Of a stretch of DNA of 64,000 bases, positions 44,736 to 53,653 are shown one piece after another. Each line of letters starts with the position of its first letter. The stretch's first letter is position 1. The position numbers and the translations under genes were made by a program. The notes beneath the pieces are model-generated. The model made no database searches. It was not told the DNA's origin and saw only the letters and a list, made by a program, of their open reading frames with translations. This DNA is from Paractinoplanes brasiliensis (GTDB lineage Bacteria > Actinomycetota > Actinomycetes > Mycobacteriales > Micromonosporaceae), in assembly GCF_004362215.1 (NCBI RefSeq), contig NZ_SNWR01000001.1:248001-312000 (forward strand), given 5' to 3'.

Positions 44736-46891
44736 TGGCGCTCGACGACGATATGCGCGAAGCGCTCGACATGTTCGTGACCGAGGCGCGGGATCTGGTG
44801 CAGGGCCTGGAGGAAGGGCTGCTGGAACTCGAGGACCAGCCGTCCGGCGGGGAGACCGTCAACGCCGTGTTCCGGGCCGCGCACACGCTCAAGGGGTCGT
44901 CCGGCCTGTTCGGTCTGCAGCACCTGGTCGCCTTCACGCACGTCGTGGAGACCGTGCTGGGCTCGGTCCGTGACGGGACGTTGGACGTTACGCCGGGCCT
45001 GGTCAGCGCGCTGCTACCCTGCACCGACCACCTCTCCGCGATGATCGAGAACTTGGCCCGAGGGCAGCTCGAACCGGACGCCGCGCTGGCCGCCGACGGT
45101 ACGCGACTGCTGTCCGGGCTGGAACCGTACCTCGCGGACGGCGGTGCCATGACCCCGGCCAGGGCGGCGCCCGGCGCCGACGCGGAGCCGCACGAAGGGG
45201 CGTGGCGGCTCGAGCTGGGCTTCGGTGAGGACTGCCTGCGCAACGGCATGGACCCGCTGTCGTTCCTGCGCTACCTGGCCACCCTCGGCACGGTGACTGA
45301 TGTCGTCACGGTCACCGACCGGCTCCCGGATGCCGCCGAGATGGACCCCGAGTCCTGTTATTTCGGTTTCCAGGTGGATCTCGTCACCGCGGCCCCGAAG
45401 AGCGAGATCGAGGCGGTCTTCGACTTCGTCCGCGAGGACAGCGACATCCGGATCGTCCCGGCGGACAGCCAGCTCGACACGTACGTGCGGGCCATCCGTG
45501 CCATGCCGGAGAACGACCGCATCGGCGACGTGCTGGTGGCCAGCGGCGCGGTCACCGAACTGGAATTGGCCGAGGCGCTGCGCATCCAGCAGGAACGAGC
45601 CTTACGGGGGAAAACCCAGCCGGTCCCCATCGGCGAGATCCTGATCGAGCAGGGGATCGTCCAGCGGGGCATCGTGGACGCCGCGCTGGGCCGCCAGCGG
45701 CGGACCACCGAAACCCGCTCGCAGGACACGCGGACGATCCGGATCGACGCCGCCCGCCTGGACAAGCTCATCGACCTGGTCGGCGAATTGGTGATCGCCC
45801 AGTCGAGCACCGGCATACCGAGCAGTTCGGGAGGGGAAACGTCTGCCGAGGCACAGGGCGAGGTGATGCGGCTTGTCGACGAGGTCCGGCACAGCGCGCT
45901 CTCGCTGCGCATGGTGCCGATCGGCTCGACGTTTCGCCGCTTCGAGCGGGTGGTGCGCGATGTCTGCATGGAGTTGGGCAAGGAAGTGTCCCTGGTCATC
46001 ACCGGCGGGGACGCCGAGATGGACAAGGCACTCGTGGAGCGAATCAGCGATCCGCTGCTGCACCTGGTGCGAAACTCGCTGGACCACGGGATCGAACTAC
46101 CCGGGGAGCGACGCAATCGCGGCAAGACGCAGCAGGGCACGCTGCGGCTCAACGCCTATCACGACGCCGGGAACATCGTGATCGAGGTCGCTGACGATGG
46201 CCGGGGCCTGGACCGGGAACGCATCCTCGCCAAGGCTGTCGAACGGGAACTGGTCGCGCCCGGTACCCCCCTCACCGACTCCGAGGTCTACAACCTGATC
46301 TTCGAACCGGGCTTCTCCACCGCGGAGACCGTCTCCAACCTCTCCGGCCGCGGTGTCGGCATGGACGTGGTGAAGCGCAACGTCACCGCACTACGCGGCA
46401 GCATCGAGGTGGAGACGGCCCGGGGCGTCGGCACCACGATGCGCATCCGGCTTCCTCTCACCCTGGCCATCATCGACGGCTTCCTGGTCGGCGTCGGCTC
46501 CTCCTCGTTCATCGTGCCCCTCGACCGGGTGACCGAATGCGTCGAGCTACCGCCCGGCCCTCTCGTACGCGACTGCATGAACCTGCGCGGCGAAGTGCTG
46601 CCGTTCATCCGGCTCCGGCAGATCTTCGGGATTCCTGGCCAGGCGGCACGACGACAGAACGTCGTGATCGTCGAGCAGTCCGGACAGCGTACCGGCCTCG
46701 TCGTGGACAGCCTGCTCGGTGAGTTGCAGACAGTGATCAAGCCGCTCGGCATCCTCTTCAGCAGGGTGAAGTGCATCAGCGGGTCGACCATCCTCGGCAA
46801 CGGCGAGATCGCTTTGATCCTCGACGTGGGCCCGCTGATCGCCGACCACTCCGATCGCGAACAGGTCCGCCAGGCCGTTCCGGTCGGCTGA
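44735..46891 (+). CDS. cheA: CheA histidine kinase
   Basis: A 718-residue chemotaxis kinase from ATG 44735 (TGATG overlap; GTG 44732 is possible). The Hpt domain carries His50 (FRAAHTLKGSSG). A second domain (about 150-240, WRLELGFGEDCLRNGMDPLSFL) resembles the long CheA insert of some non-enteric systems. Next comes a region with LGEILIEQGIV-type repeats, then dimerisation, an ATP-binding domain (NSLDHG, DDGRGLD, SGRGVGMDVVK) and a CheW-like P5 domain ending in the regulatory surface. It phosphorylates CheY and CheB. Confidence 0.93.
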   Translation: MALDDDMREALDMFVTEARDLVQGLEEGLLELEDQPSGGETVNAVFRAAHTLKGSSGLFGLQHLVAFTHVVETVLGSVRDGTLDVTPGLVSALLPCTDHLSAMIENLARGQLEPDAALAADGTRLLSGLEPYLADGGAMTPARAAPGADAEPHEGAWRLELGFGEDCLRNGMDPLSFLRYLATLGTVTDVVTVTDRLPDAAEMDPESCYFGFQVDLVTAAPKSEIEAVFDFVREDSDIRIVPADSQLDTYVRAIRAMPENDRIGDVLVASGAVTELELAEALRIQQERALRGKTQPVPIGEILIEQGIVQRGIVDAALGRQRRTTETRSQDTRTIRIDAARLDKLIDLVGELVIAQSSTGIPSSSGGETSAEAQGEVMRLVDEVRHSALSLRMVPIGSTFRRFERVVRDVCMELGKEVSLVITGGDAEMDKALVERISDPLLHLVRNSLDHGIELPGERRNRGKTQQGTLRLNAYHDAGNIVIEVADDGRGLDRERILAKAVERELVAPGTPLTDSEVYNLIFEPGFSTAETVSNLSGRGVGMDVVKRNVTALRGSIEVETARGVGTTMRIRLPLTLAIIDGFLVGVGSSSFIVPLDRVTECVELPPGPLVRDCMNLRGEVLPFIRLRQIFGIPGQAARRQNVVIVEQSGQRTGLVVDSLLGELQTVIKPLGILFSRVKCISGSTILGNGEIALILDVGPLIADHSDREQVRQAVPVG

Positions 46892-47018
46892 TCAGCGGGA
46901 CGGATCCGCAGGCGGCGCTGTCCGCACGCGAGACCGCCCCGCGCCTGGCCGTCGTGGTGCAGGAAACCGGCGGCGAGGCGGCGCTGAGCGTGGCCGAGAT
47001 GGTGCTGCTCGGAGCCTC
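46892..47018 (+). pseudogene. unidentified truncated coding remnant after cheA
   Basis: One frame reads GTDPQAALSARETAPRLAVVVQETGG and on to AEMVLLGA, with strong GC at third codon positions. It has no ATG, GTG or TTG start and no stop before the convergent NTF2-like gene. It looks like an internal fragment of a lost gene that followed cheA. The family is not recognised. Confidence 0.35.
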
Positions 47019-47021
47019 AGT

Positions 47022-47636
47022 TCACGGGCCGCTGTGTCCCGTGCCGGTGAGCCAGGCGGTCTCGCCCTGGTGGAACGCGTCGAGCTCGGCCGGCCGGTCG
47101 TCGCCGAGCAGGTCCTGACTCACCGTCACGCCGCGGGTGGACTGGATCCAGGTGAGGAACCGGTAGGACGGCCGGAACCCGGCGAGCCGGCCCGCGTCCA
47201 CCGGCAGCGCCTCACCCGCGTATACGGGACGTAACTCGTCGCGTTCCAGCAGGACCTCGAAGCTCATCAACTTCCACCGTCCGTCGACCCGTACGGCTCG
47301 GGAGAAGAACCGGCAATAGGCGTGGAAGTCGACCTCCACCCCCTCCACCATGGTCCGGTTGAAGATCTTCGCCGGGCTCTCGACGGTTGCCCGGTCGCCC
47401 CGGACCCGCGCGTAGGCGGGAAAGACCCAGTGCTTGCTGTTGCCGGTCCGCGCCATCCACGCCTTCGTCGCCTCGACGTAGGCCTCGCCGCCGTGTCCGT
47501 CGTACCACGTGGTCCGTACGTACGCGTCGTCGTGGAAGCAGTCCCGCATCACGTCGAAGAGCCGCTGGTCGCGGGCGAAGCGTTCCCGCCGTACGAGGTC
47601 GAACAGCTCCTCGCGGTCCAGGGTGGCGGCGTTCAC
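47022..47636 (-). CDS. NTF2/SnoaL-like protein
   Basis: A 204-residue alpha+beta-barrel protein. GTG 47636 overlaps the aldehyde dehydrogenase stop (GTGA). Features: FDLVRRERFARDQRLFDVMRDCFHDDAYVRTTW, RTMVEGVEVDFHAYCRFFSR and WKLMSFEVLLERDEL, as in SnoaL-like polyketide or aromatic-degradation cyclases and isomerases. It is the last gene of the catabolic arm. The substrate is unknown. Confidence 0.7.
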   Translation of the reverse strand: MNAATLDREELFDLVRRERFARDQRLFDVMRDCFHDDAYVRTTWYDGHGGEAYVEATKAWMARTGNSKHWVFPAYARVRGDRATVESPAKIFNRTMVEGVEVDFHAYCRFFSRAVRVDGRWKLMSFEVLLERDELRPVYAGEALPVDAGRLAGFRPSYRFLTWIQSTRGVTVSQDLLGDDRPAELDAFHQGETAWLTGTGHSGP

Positions 47637-49060
47637 CGCGGATACCCGAGGACGGCCTTGACCTCGAGGTACTCCTCGAAGCCGAACCGCCCGAACTCTC
47701 GCCCGTTGCCCGACTGCTTGTAGCCGCCGAAGGGCAGGCTGCGGTCGAACGGAGCGCCGTTGAGGTAGACGCGGCCCGCGCGGATGCGGTTGGCGACCCG
47801 GCGGGCGTGGCCGGGGTCCTTCGACTGCACGAAGCCCGCCAGCCCGTACGGCGTGTCGTTGGCGATCTCGACGGCCTCGTCCTCGGTGTCGTAGAGCAGG
47901 ATCGAGAGCACGGGGCCGAAGATCTCCTCGCGCGCGATCCGCATCTGGGGCGTGACGTCGCCGAACACGGTCGGGCGGACGTAGAACCCCTTGCCGAGCC
48001 CGTCGGGGCGCCCCGGGCCGCCGGTCACGAGCGTCGCGCCCTCGTCGATGCCCGACTGCACGAGCGCGGTGATCTTGTCGAGCTGGGCCTGGCTCACCAC
48101 GGGCCCCATCGTGGTCGACGGGTCGAACGGGTCCCCGAGCCGGACCTGTTCGACCGCCCGTCGCGCGGCGGCGTACGCCTCGTCGCGCTGCGAACGGTGC
48201 ACGAGCATCCGCGTCGGCGACTGACAGTTCTGGCCGCCGTTGGTGTAGCACGAGTGCACCCCGGCGACGACCGCTGACTCCAGGTCCGCGTCGGGCAGGA
48301 TGATGTTGGCCGACTTGCCGCCGAGCTCGAGCGCGACGCGTTTCACCGTGTCGGCCGCCAGCTTGGAGACCCTGATGCCGGCGCCGGTCGAGCCGGTGAG
48401 CGAGACCATGTCGATGCCCGGGTGCGCCGCGATGGCCTCGCCGACCGTGGGACCGTCGCCGTTGACGAGGTTGAACACCCCCGGCGGCAGCCCGGCGTCG
48501 TGGATGACCTCGGCGAGCAGCATGGCGCTGAGCGGCGCGATCTCGCTGGGCTTGAGGACCACGGCGCATCCGGTGGCGAGGGCCGGCGCCACCTTCGACG
48601 CGACCTGGTTCAGCGGCCAGTTCCACGGCGTGATGAGACCGCAGACCCCGATCGGCTCGCGCCGTACGATCCCGGCGCCCATCTCTTCCTCGAAGGGGTA
48701 GTCCGCGAGCACGCGGGCCGCCTCCTCGAAGTGGAACAGCGCCACCGTGGCCTGGCGCTCGGTCGAGAACGTGATCGGCGCCCCCATCTCGCGCGTCATC
48801 GTCCGGGCGATCTCGGGCAGCCGGGCCCGGAAGCCGGAGATGATCTGCTCGAGGTGCTTCAGTCTCTGCTCCACGCTGGTTTCCGCGTACGCGGGGAAGG
48901 CCTCGCGCGCCGCCGTCACCGCGCGGTCGACATCCTCGGCCGTCCCGAGGCTGATCGTCGCGAACGTCTCCTCGGTCGCGGGGTCGAGGACACCCAAGGT
49001 CCGCGGCGCGGCCGGGTCGACCCACGCGCCCCCGATGTAGAACTGGCGCCTAGTGAACAT
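47633..49060 (-). CDS. aldehyde dehydrogenase (NAD(P)+)
   Basis: A 475-residue ALDH-superfamily enzyme oxidising an aldehyde to an acid. ATG 49060 overlaps the CoA-transferase B stop. Catalytic Glu is in LELGGKSANI and catalytic Cys in TNGGQNCQSPTRM. The cofactor loop is SLTGSTGAG, with PWNWPLNQ also present. It probably converts an aldehyde intermediate made by the LLM oxidoreductase, amidohydrolase or aldolase of this block. Confidence 0.92.
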   Translation of the reverse strand: MFTRRQFYIGGAWVDPAAPRTLGVLDPATEETFATISLGTAEDVDRAVTAAREAFPAYAETSVEQRLKHLEQIISGFRARLPEIARTMTREMGAPITFSTERQATVALFHFEEAARVLADYPFEEEMGAGIVRREPIGVCGLITPWNWPLNQVASKVAPALATGCAVVLKPSEIAPLSAMLLAEVIHDAGLPPGVFNLVNGDGPTVGEAIAAHPGIDMVSLTGSTGAGIRVSKLAADTVKRVALELGGKSANIILPDADLESAVVAGVHSCYTNGGQNCQSPTRMLVHRSQRDEAYAAARRAVEQVRLGDPFDPSTTMGPVVSQAQLDKITALVQSGIDEGATLVTGGPGRPDGLGKGFYVRPTVFGDVTPQMRIAREEIFGPVLSILLYDTEDEAVEIANDTPYGLAGFVQSKDPGHARRVANRIRAGRVYLNGAPFDRSLPFGGYKQSGNGREFGRFGFEEYLEVKAVLGYPR

Positions 49061-49736
49061 GTCGCTCTGCAACCTCCTGACGAGCCACGGTGAGCGGGAC
49101 GTCGACGCGCGAGCGGAGCTCGTCGAACGAGATCCCCCACGTCTCCCTGACGAGAACCTGGTCGCCGGTGATCTCGAACGTGGCGACATCGGTGTAGATC
49201 CGGTCCACGCATCGCAGCGCGGTGAGCGGATACGTGCATTCTCTGACGAGCTTCGGCTCACCTGTCCTGGTGAACAGCGACATCAGCACGAAGACCTGCT
49301 TGGCGCCGACGGCGAGGTCCATCGCCCCGCCGACCGCCGGGATCGCGTCGGGCTCACCGGTGTGCCAGTTGGCGAGGTCCCCCGATGCCGAGACCTGGTA
49401 GGCGCCGAGGACGCACAGGTCGATGTGGCCGCCCCGCATCATGGCGAACGAGTCGGCGTGGTGGAAGTAGGAGGCGCCGGGCAGCTCGGTCACGGGGAAC
49501 TTGCCGGCGTTGATCAGGTCGGGGTCGATCGCGTCGCCCGTCGCCGCCGGGCCCATGCCGAGCATGCCGTTCTCGGTGTGCAGGGTGATTCCCGCGTACG
49601 GGGGAAGGTGGTCGCCGACGGTCGTGGGCTGACCGATGCCGAGGTTGACGTACGCCCCTCGCGGGATGTCGGCGGCGACCACCCGGGCCATCTCGTCGCG
49701 TCCGAGCGGCCCACGATCGGTGTGCTCGACGATCAT
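49050..49736 (-). CDS. CoA-transferase subunit B (3-oxoacid/3-oxoadipate type)
   Basis: A 228-residue beta subunit. NLGIGQPTTVGDHLP and the catalytic Glu in TENGMLGMGP are present, then PGASYFHHADSFAMMRGGHIDLCVLGAYQV. It overlaps subunit A by 4 bp. With A it transfers CoA from succinyl-CoA to a 3-oxoacid, feeding the adjacent thiolase. Confidence 0.92.
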   Translation of the reverse strand: MIVEHTDRGPLGRDEMARVVAADIPRGAYVNLGIGQPTTVGDHLPPYAGITLHTENGMLGMGPAATGDAIDPDLINAGKFPVTELPGASYFHHADSFAMMRGGHIDLCVLGAYQVSASGDLANWHTGEPDAIPAVGGAMDLAVGAKQVFVLMSLFTRTGEPKLVRECTYPLTALRCVDRIYTDVATFEITGDQVLVRETWGISFDELRSRVDVPLTVARQEVAERHVH

Positions 49737-50395
49737 GACGGCACCCGCACCATCCGGTCGACGTAGATGCCCGGGGTGACCACGGCCTCGGGATCCAGCG
49801 CTCCCGGCTCGACGACGTGCCGCACCTGCACGACGGTGGTCGTCGCGGCCGTCGCCATGACGGGAGCGAAGTTGCGGGCCGTCTTGCGGTAGACGAGGTT
49901 GCCGAGGGTGTCAGCGGTGTGGGCGCTGATGAGCGCGACGTCGCCGGCGATCGGCAGCTCGAGGACGTACGTGCGGCCGTCGAACTCGCGGGTCTCCTTG
50001 CCCTCGGCGAGCAGGGTCCCGACCCCCGTACGGGTGTAGAACCCGCCGATCCCGGCTCCGGCGGCACGCATGCGCTCGGCCAGGTTCCCCTGCGGCGCGA
50101 CCTCGAGCTCGATCTTCCCGCTGCGGTACAGCTCGTCGAAGACCCAGGAGTCCTTCTGGCGGGGGAACGAGCACACGACCTTGCGCACCTGCCCGGCCGC
50201 GAGCAGCGCCGCGAGCCCGGTGTCCGCGTTGCCCGCGTTGTTCGACACGACGGTGAGGTCCCGCGCGCCCTGCCGGATCAACGCGTCGATCAGCTCGAAC
50301 GGCATGCCCGCCGTGCCGAAACCGCCGACCAGCACCGTCGAGCCGTCGGCGATGCCGCTGACCGCCTCGTCGGCAGAAACGCAGAGCACCGTCAT
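49733..50395 (-). CDS. CoA-transferase subunit A
   Basis: A 220-residue alpha subunit. ATG 50395 overlaps the thiolase stop as ATGA. Family motifs include DGSTVLVGGFGTAGMPFELIDALI, SNNAGNADTGLAALL and GNLAERMRAAGAGIGGFYTRTG. It pairs with the downstream subunit B. The A-B-thiolase set is typical of the lower beta-ketoadipate pathway or of ketone-acid catabolism. Confidence 0.92.
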   Translation of the reverse strand: MTVLCVSADEAVSGIADGSTVLVGGFGTAGMPFELIDALIRQGARDLTVVSNNAGNADTGLAALLAAGQVRKVVCSFPRQKDSWVFDELYRSGKIELEVAPQGNLAERMRAAGAGIGGFYTRTGVGTLLAEGKETREFDGRTYVLELPIAGDVALISAHTADTLGNLVYRKTARNFAPVMATAATTTVVQVRHVVEPGALDPEAVVTPGIYVDRMVRVPS

Positions 50396-51585
50396 GCGAC
50401 GTTCTCCAGCACGACCGCCAAACCCTGGCCCACGCCGATGCAGATGGCCGCCATACCCCACCGTTCACCCGACTCCGCGAGCCGCGCCGCGAGGGTCCCG
50501 AGAATGCGCCCGCCGGAGGCGCCCAGGGGGTGTCCGATGGCGATCGCCCCGCCCCTGGCGTTGACGACCTCGGCGCCCCGCAGCCCGAGCTCGAGCCAGG
50601 CGTCGACGCAGGCGATCGACTGGACGGCGAACGCCTCGTTCAGCTCGACGGCGCCGACGTCGCCCCAGGTGATGCCCGCCCGCTCGAGCGCGTCGTTGGC
50701 GGCCTCGACCGGGGCGTAGCCGAACCGCTGCGGCTGCAGCGCCGACCAGCCGCGACCGGCGATCCGCGCGACCGGGTCACGACCGATGGCGGTGGCCGCG
50801 TTCGCCGAGCCCAGCAGGACGGCGCTCGCGCCGTCGTTCAACGGCGAGCAGTTGCCGGCGGTGATCGTCCCGTCGGGCCGGAACGCCGGCTTCAGCCCGG
50901 CCAGCGCCTCGATCGTCGTGTCGGCGCGGATGCTCTCGTCCCGGACCAGGTCGGCGCCGGGGACGGGCACCACGAGGTCGTCGTAGAAGCCCTTCTCCCA
51001 CGCCTCGGCCGCGAGGCGGTGCGAGCGGGCGCCGAACTCGTCCTGCCGCTCGCGAGAGATCGAGAACTTCTCCCGCAGCTGCTCGTTGCACTCGCCCAGC
51101 GAGACCGTCCACTCGGCCGGCATCCGCTCGTTCACCAGACGCCAGCCCAGCGTCGTCGAGACGGCGGTCACGTCACCCGCCGGGAACCGCCGCGACGGCT
51201 TCGGCAGGACCCACGGCGCCCGCGTCATCGACTCGACGCCTCCGGCGATCGCGATCTGCGCGTCGCCGGTCTCGATCATGCGGGAGGCCATCATGGCGGC
51301 GTCCAGCGAGGAGCCGCAGAGCCGGTTCACCGTGGTCGCGGGCACCGAGACGGGCATGCCGGCCAGCAGCACGGCCATCCGGCCGACGTTGCGGTTGTCC
51401 TCGCCCGCGCCGTTGGCGTTGCCCCAGAACACGTCGCCGACCAGGCCGGGATCCAGGCCCGGCGAGCGGTCGAGAAGTCCCCTCAGCGCGGTCGCGGCCA
51501 GATCGTCGGTCCTCGTGTCGGCCAGGGCCCCGTTGAACCGGCCGAACGGGGTCCGGACCGACGCGTACACGAAGGAGCTGCTCAT
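50392..51585 (-). CDS. acetyl-CoA acyltransferase (thiolase)
   Basis: A 397-residue thiolase. ATG 51585 overlaps the LLM-oxidoreductase stop. The acylated Cys is in NRLCGSSLDA, His in GHPLGASGG and the second Cys in CIGVGQG, the last with Val in the normal GGGQG motif. GGVESMTRAPWVLPK is typical of 3-oxoadipyl-CoA thiolases. It cleaves a 3-oxoacyl-CoA to acetyl-CoA. With the CoA-transferase it implies a ring-derived dicarboxylate or short keto-acid end product. Confidence 0.92.
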   Translation of the reverse strand: MSSSFVYASVRTPFGRFNGALADTRTDDLAATALRGLLDRSPGLDPGLVGDVFWGNANGAGEDNRNVGRMAVLLAGMPVSVPATTVNRLCGSSLDAAMMASRMIETGDAQIAIAGGVESMTRAPWVLPKPSRRFPAGDVTAVSTTLGWRLVNERMPAEWTVSLGECNEQLREKFSISRERQDEFGARSHRLAAEAWEKGFYDDLVVPVPGADLVRDESIRADTTIEALAGLKPAFRPDGTITAGNCSPLNDGASAVLLGSANAATAIGRDPVARIAGRGWSALQPQRFGYAPVEAANDALERAGITWGDVGAVELNEAFAVQSIACVDAWLELGLRGAEVVNARGGAIAIGHPLGASGGRILGTLAARLAESGERWGMAAICIGVGQGLAVVLENVA

Positions 51586-52547
51586 CGGGTCGTCTCCACT
51601 TCCTGCCCGCAGGAGGGCGTCGTTTCGTGCCAGTTCGGAAGGACGTGCCGCCCGACGAGGTCGAGCGTGTGGCGGGCGACGTCCGGCGGGGTGCCGGACG
51701 GGGCGACCCGCAGCTGGACGGACGTGACCCCGGCCCGGACGTACCGGGCGATCGTCGCGTCGATCTCGTCGGGCGTGCCCACCATGGGGAGCTCGACCTC
51801 GGCGGGGCCGTCCGCGCCCATCCAGGAGCCCCGCTCGGTGTAGTAGCCGGTCGCGGCCTTCAGGTGACGCGCGGCGAGCTCCCGTGCGGTGGCCGCATCC
51901 TCGTGGACGAGGCAGAGCCTGGTGGTGGCGACCACTCCTCCCATCCCGTCGCGACACGACCAGTACGCGGCCGCCTGCTTGATCAACAGGTCGTCGCGGT
52001 AGTTCGTCGCGCCGTAGAAGCCGTCGGCGAGCGTCGCCGCACGACGGGCCGAGGCGGCCACCTTGCCGCCCACCAGGATCCGCGGCCCGCCGCGACGCGC
52101 CGGGGGTGGGACTGCCGCCGGCGCGTCGGCGGACCAGGCCTCGCGCAGCAGCTTCAGCGTGGCGTCGAAGGCCGCGCCGGCCGGACCTGACGCCGGCAGC
52201 CCGGCCCGCTGGGCGACCTCCGGGCTGCCGAGCCCGAGGCCGAGGGTGAGCTTCCCGCCGCACAGCTGGTCGAGCAGTGCGGCCTCGTGAGCCAGCTTCC
52301 GCGGGCTGTACGCGCGCAGGAGCAGCACAGCCGACCCCAGCGCCAGGGACGTCCGGCCGGCCAGATGCCCCAGGACCATCAGGGCGGACGGAAGGTGGAA
52401 CGGCTGAGGGACCGCGTGGTAGCTCTCCCCCACCCATGCGGAGCCGAACCCGAGCTGCTCCGCATGGGCGAGCATCGTGACTGTGCGATCCACCTGCGGG
52501 CGTACGGGCTCCCGGGAGCTCAGGTCGAGCGCGATCCCCAGCCGCAT
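51582..52547 (-). CDS. LLM-class F420/FMN-dependent oxidoreductase
   Basis: A 321-residue luciferase-like TIM-barrel monooxygenase/dehydrogenase. MRLGIALDLSSREPVRPQ, EQLGFGSAWVGESYHAVPQPF, LGSAVLLLRAYSPRKLAHEAALLD and GLGLGSPEV match the F420-dependent branch common in actinobacteria. It lies between the thiolase and the substrate-binding protein. It may carry out the first oxidation of the imported substrate. Confidence 0.85.
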   Translation of the reverse strand: MRLGIALDLSSREPVRPQVDRTVTMLAHAEQLGFGSAWVGESYHAVPQPFHLPSALMVLGHLAGRTSLALGSAVLLLRAYSPRKLAHEAALLDQLCGGKLTLGLGLGSPEVAQRAGLPASGPAGAAFDATLKLLREAWSADAPAAVPPPARRGGPRILVGGKVAASARRAATLADGFYGATNYRDDLLIKQAAAYWSCRDGMGGVVATTRLCLVHEDAATARELAARHLKAATGYYTERGSWMGADGPAEVELPMVGTPDEIDATIARYVRAGVTSVQLRVAPSGTPPDVARHTLDLVGRHVLPNWHETTPSCGQEVETTR

Positions 52548-53639
52548 TCAGCCGGCGCTCTCTGCTTGCTTGACGACGTCGTCGTACGAGAAGTTGTTGA
52601 ACGCCTGGAACATCGCGTCGGTGTAGATGTCCTTCGCCGGGAACTTCTTGATCAGTCCGGCCGAGGCCATGAAGTCGAGCGAGCGGGTGAACGCGGCGTC
52701 GTCGATGCGGCCCAGGGTCTTGTCGTCGAAGCCCTGTCCTTCCAGGCGGACCTGGAGGACCTTGACCCCGTCGGCCAGCGCCTTCTCCTCCGGGTCGGAC
52801 CCGCGGGTCTCCGGGTAGAGCTTCCACAGGTCGCGGATCGCGGCCTCCGGATTGGCCTTGGCGAAGACGAACGCTTTCGCCACCGCACGACCGAACCGTT
52901 CGAGGACGTCCTTCTTGGCCTCGAGGTTCTTCTCGGTCGTCGCGAAGCCGCCGCCCCACGCCTCCTCCGTCTCCTTGACCGGAAGCGGCGTCATGGTGAC
53001 GCCGGCGTTCTTGACCATCTGGTACTGGATGTCCCAGAGCGCCAGCGCGTCGACCTGGCCGGTCTTGATGGCGTTGATCTGCTGGGCGCCGGCGCCGATC
53101 GGCACCAGGGCCGCGGCGTCCTGGCTCATCCCGTTGAGCTCGAGCGCGGTCCGGGCGAACGTCGCGCCGGAGCTCGCGACCGCGGAGACGCCGATCTTCT
53201 TGCCCTTGAGGTCGGCGATGCTCCTCACCGCCGACCCGTCCGGCACCTGCAGGCTGTAGATCCACTTCGCCCAGTAGGAGCTGAAATAGCTCAGGTTCAG
53301 GTTCTTGTCGTGCCCGATGGCCACGGGCTCGACCGTCATGAGGCCGAGGTCGGCCCCGCCGCCGGCGACCTGCTGCGCCGCCTGGGTGGCCGACGGGAAC
53401 AGGTTGGTCGTGACCTTCAGGCCCTCCTGTTCGTAGAAGCCCTCGGCCTCCACGACCGCCATGACCGCGTAGCCGGCGTTCCAGCTCGGGGAGGCCATCG
53501 CGAACCGCACCGGCGTCAGCTCGCCGGCCGTGGCCGAGTCGCCGGATCCGCTGTCGTCGCCGCACGCGCTCAGCGTCGCCGCCACGCACAGGACGGCGAC
53601 CGCACCACTCAGCACCTTTATCGCTCGTCTGGTTCTCAC
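52548..53639 (-). CDS. ABC substrate-binding lipoprotein (SsuA/NMT1-like)
   Basis: A 363-residue lipoprotein. GTG 53639 has GGAGG seven bases upstream. The signal ends at lipobox LSAC (Cys about 23). The mature fold shows FAMASPSWNAGYAVMAVVEAEGFYEQEG, then VEPVAIGHDKNLN and LKGKKIGVSAVASSG, as in nitrate/taurine/aromatic-sulfonate binding proteins. Its ATPase and permease lie on the opposite arm of the divergon (56458-58097). The ligand is unknown. Confidence 0.88.
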   Translation of the reverse strand: MRTRRAIKVLSGAVAVLCVAATLSACGDDSGSGDSATAGELTPVRFAMASPSWNAGYAVMAVVEAEGFYEQEGLKVTTNLFPSATQAAQQVAGGGADLGLMTVEPVAIGHDKNLNLSYFSSYWAKWIYSLQVPDGSAVRSIADLKGKKIGVSAVASSGATFARTALELNGMSQDAAALVPIGAGAQQINAIKTGQVDALALWDIQYQMVKNAGVTMTPLPVKETEEAWGGGFATTEKNLEAKKDVLERFGRAVAKAFVFAKANPEAAIRDLWKLYPETRGSDPEEKALADGVKVLQVRLEGQGFDDKTLGRIDDAAFTRSLDFMASAGLIKKFPAKDIYTDAMFQAFNNFSYDDVVKQAESAG

Positions 53640-53653
53640 GACGGAACCTCCAT

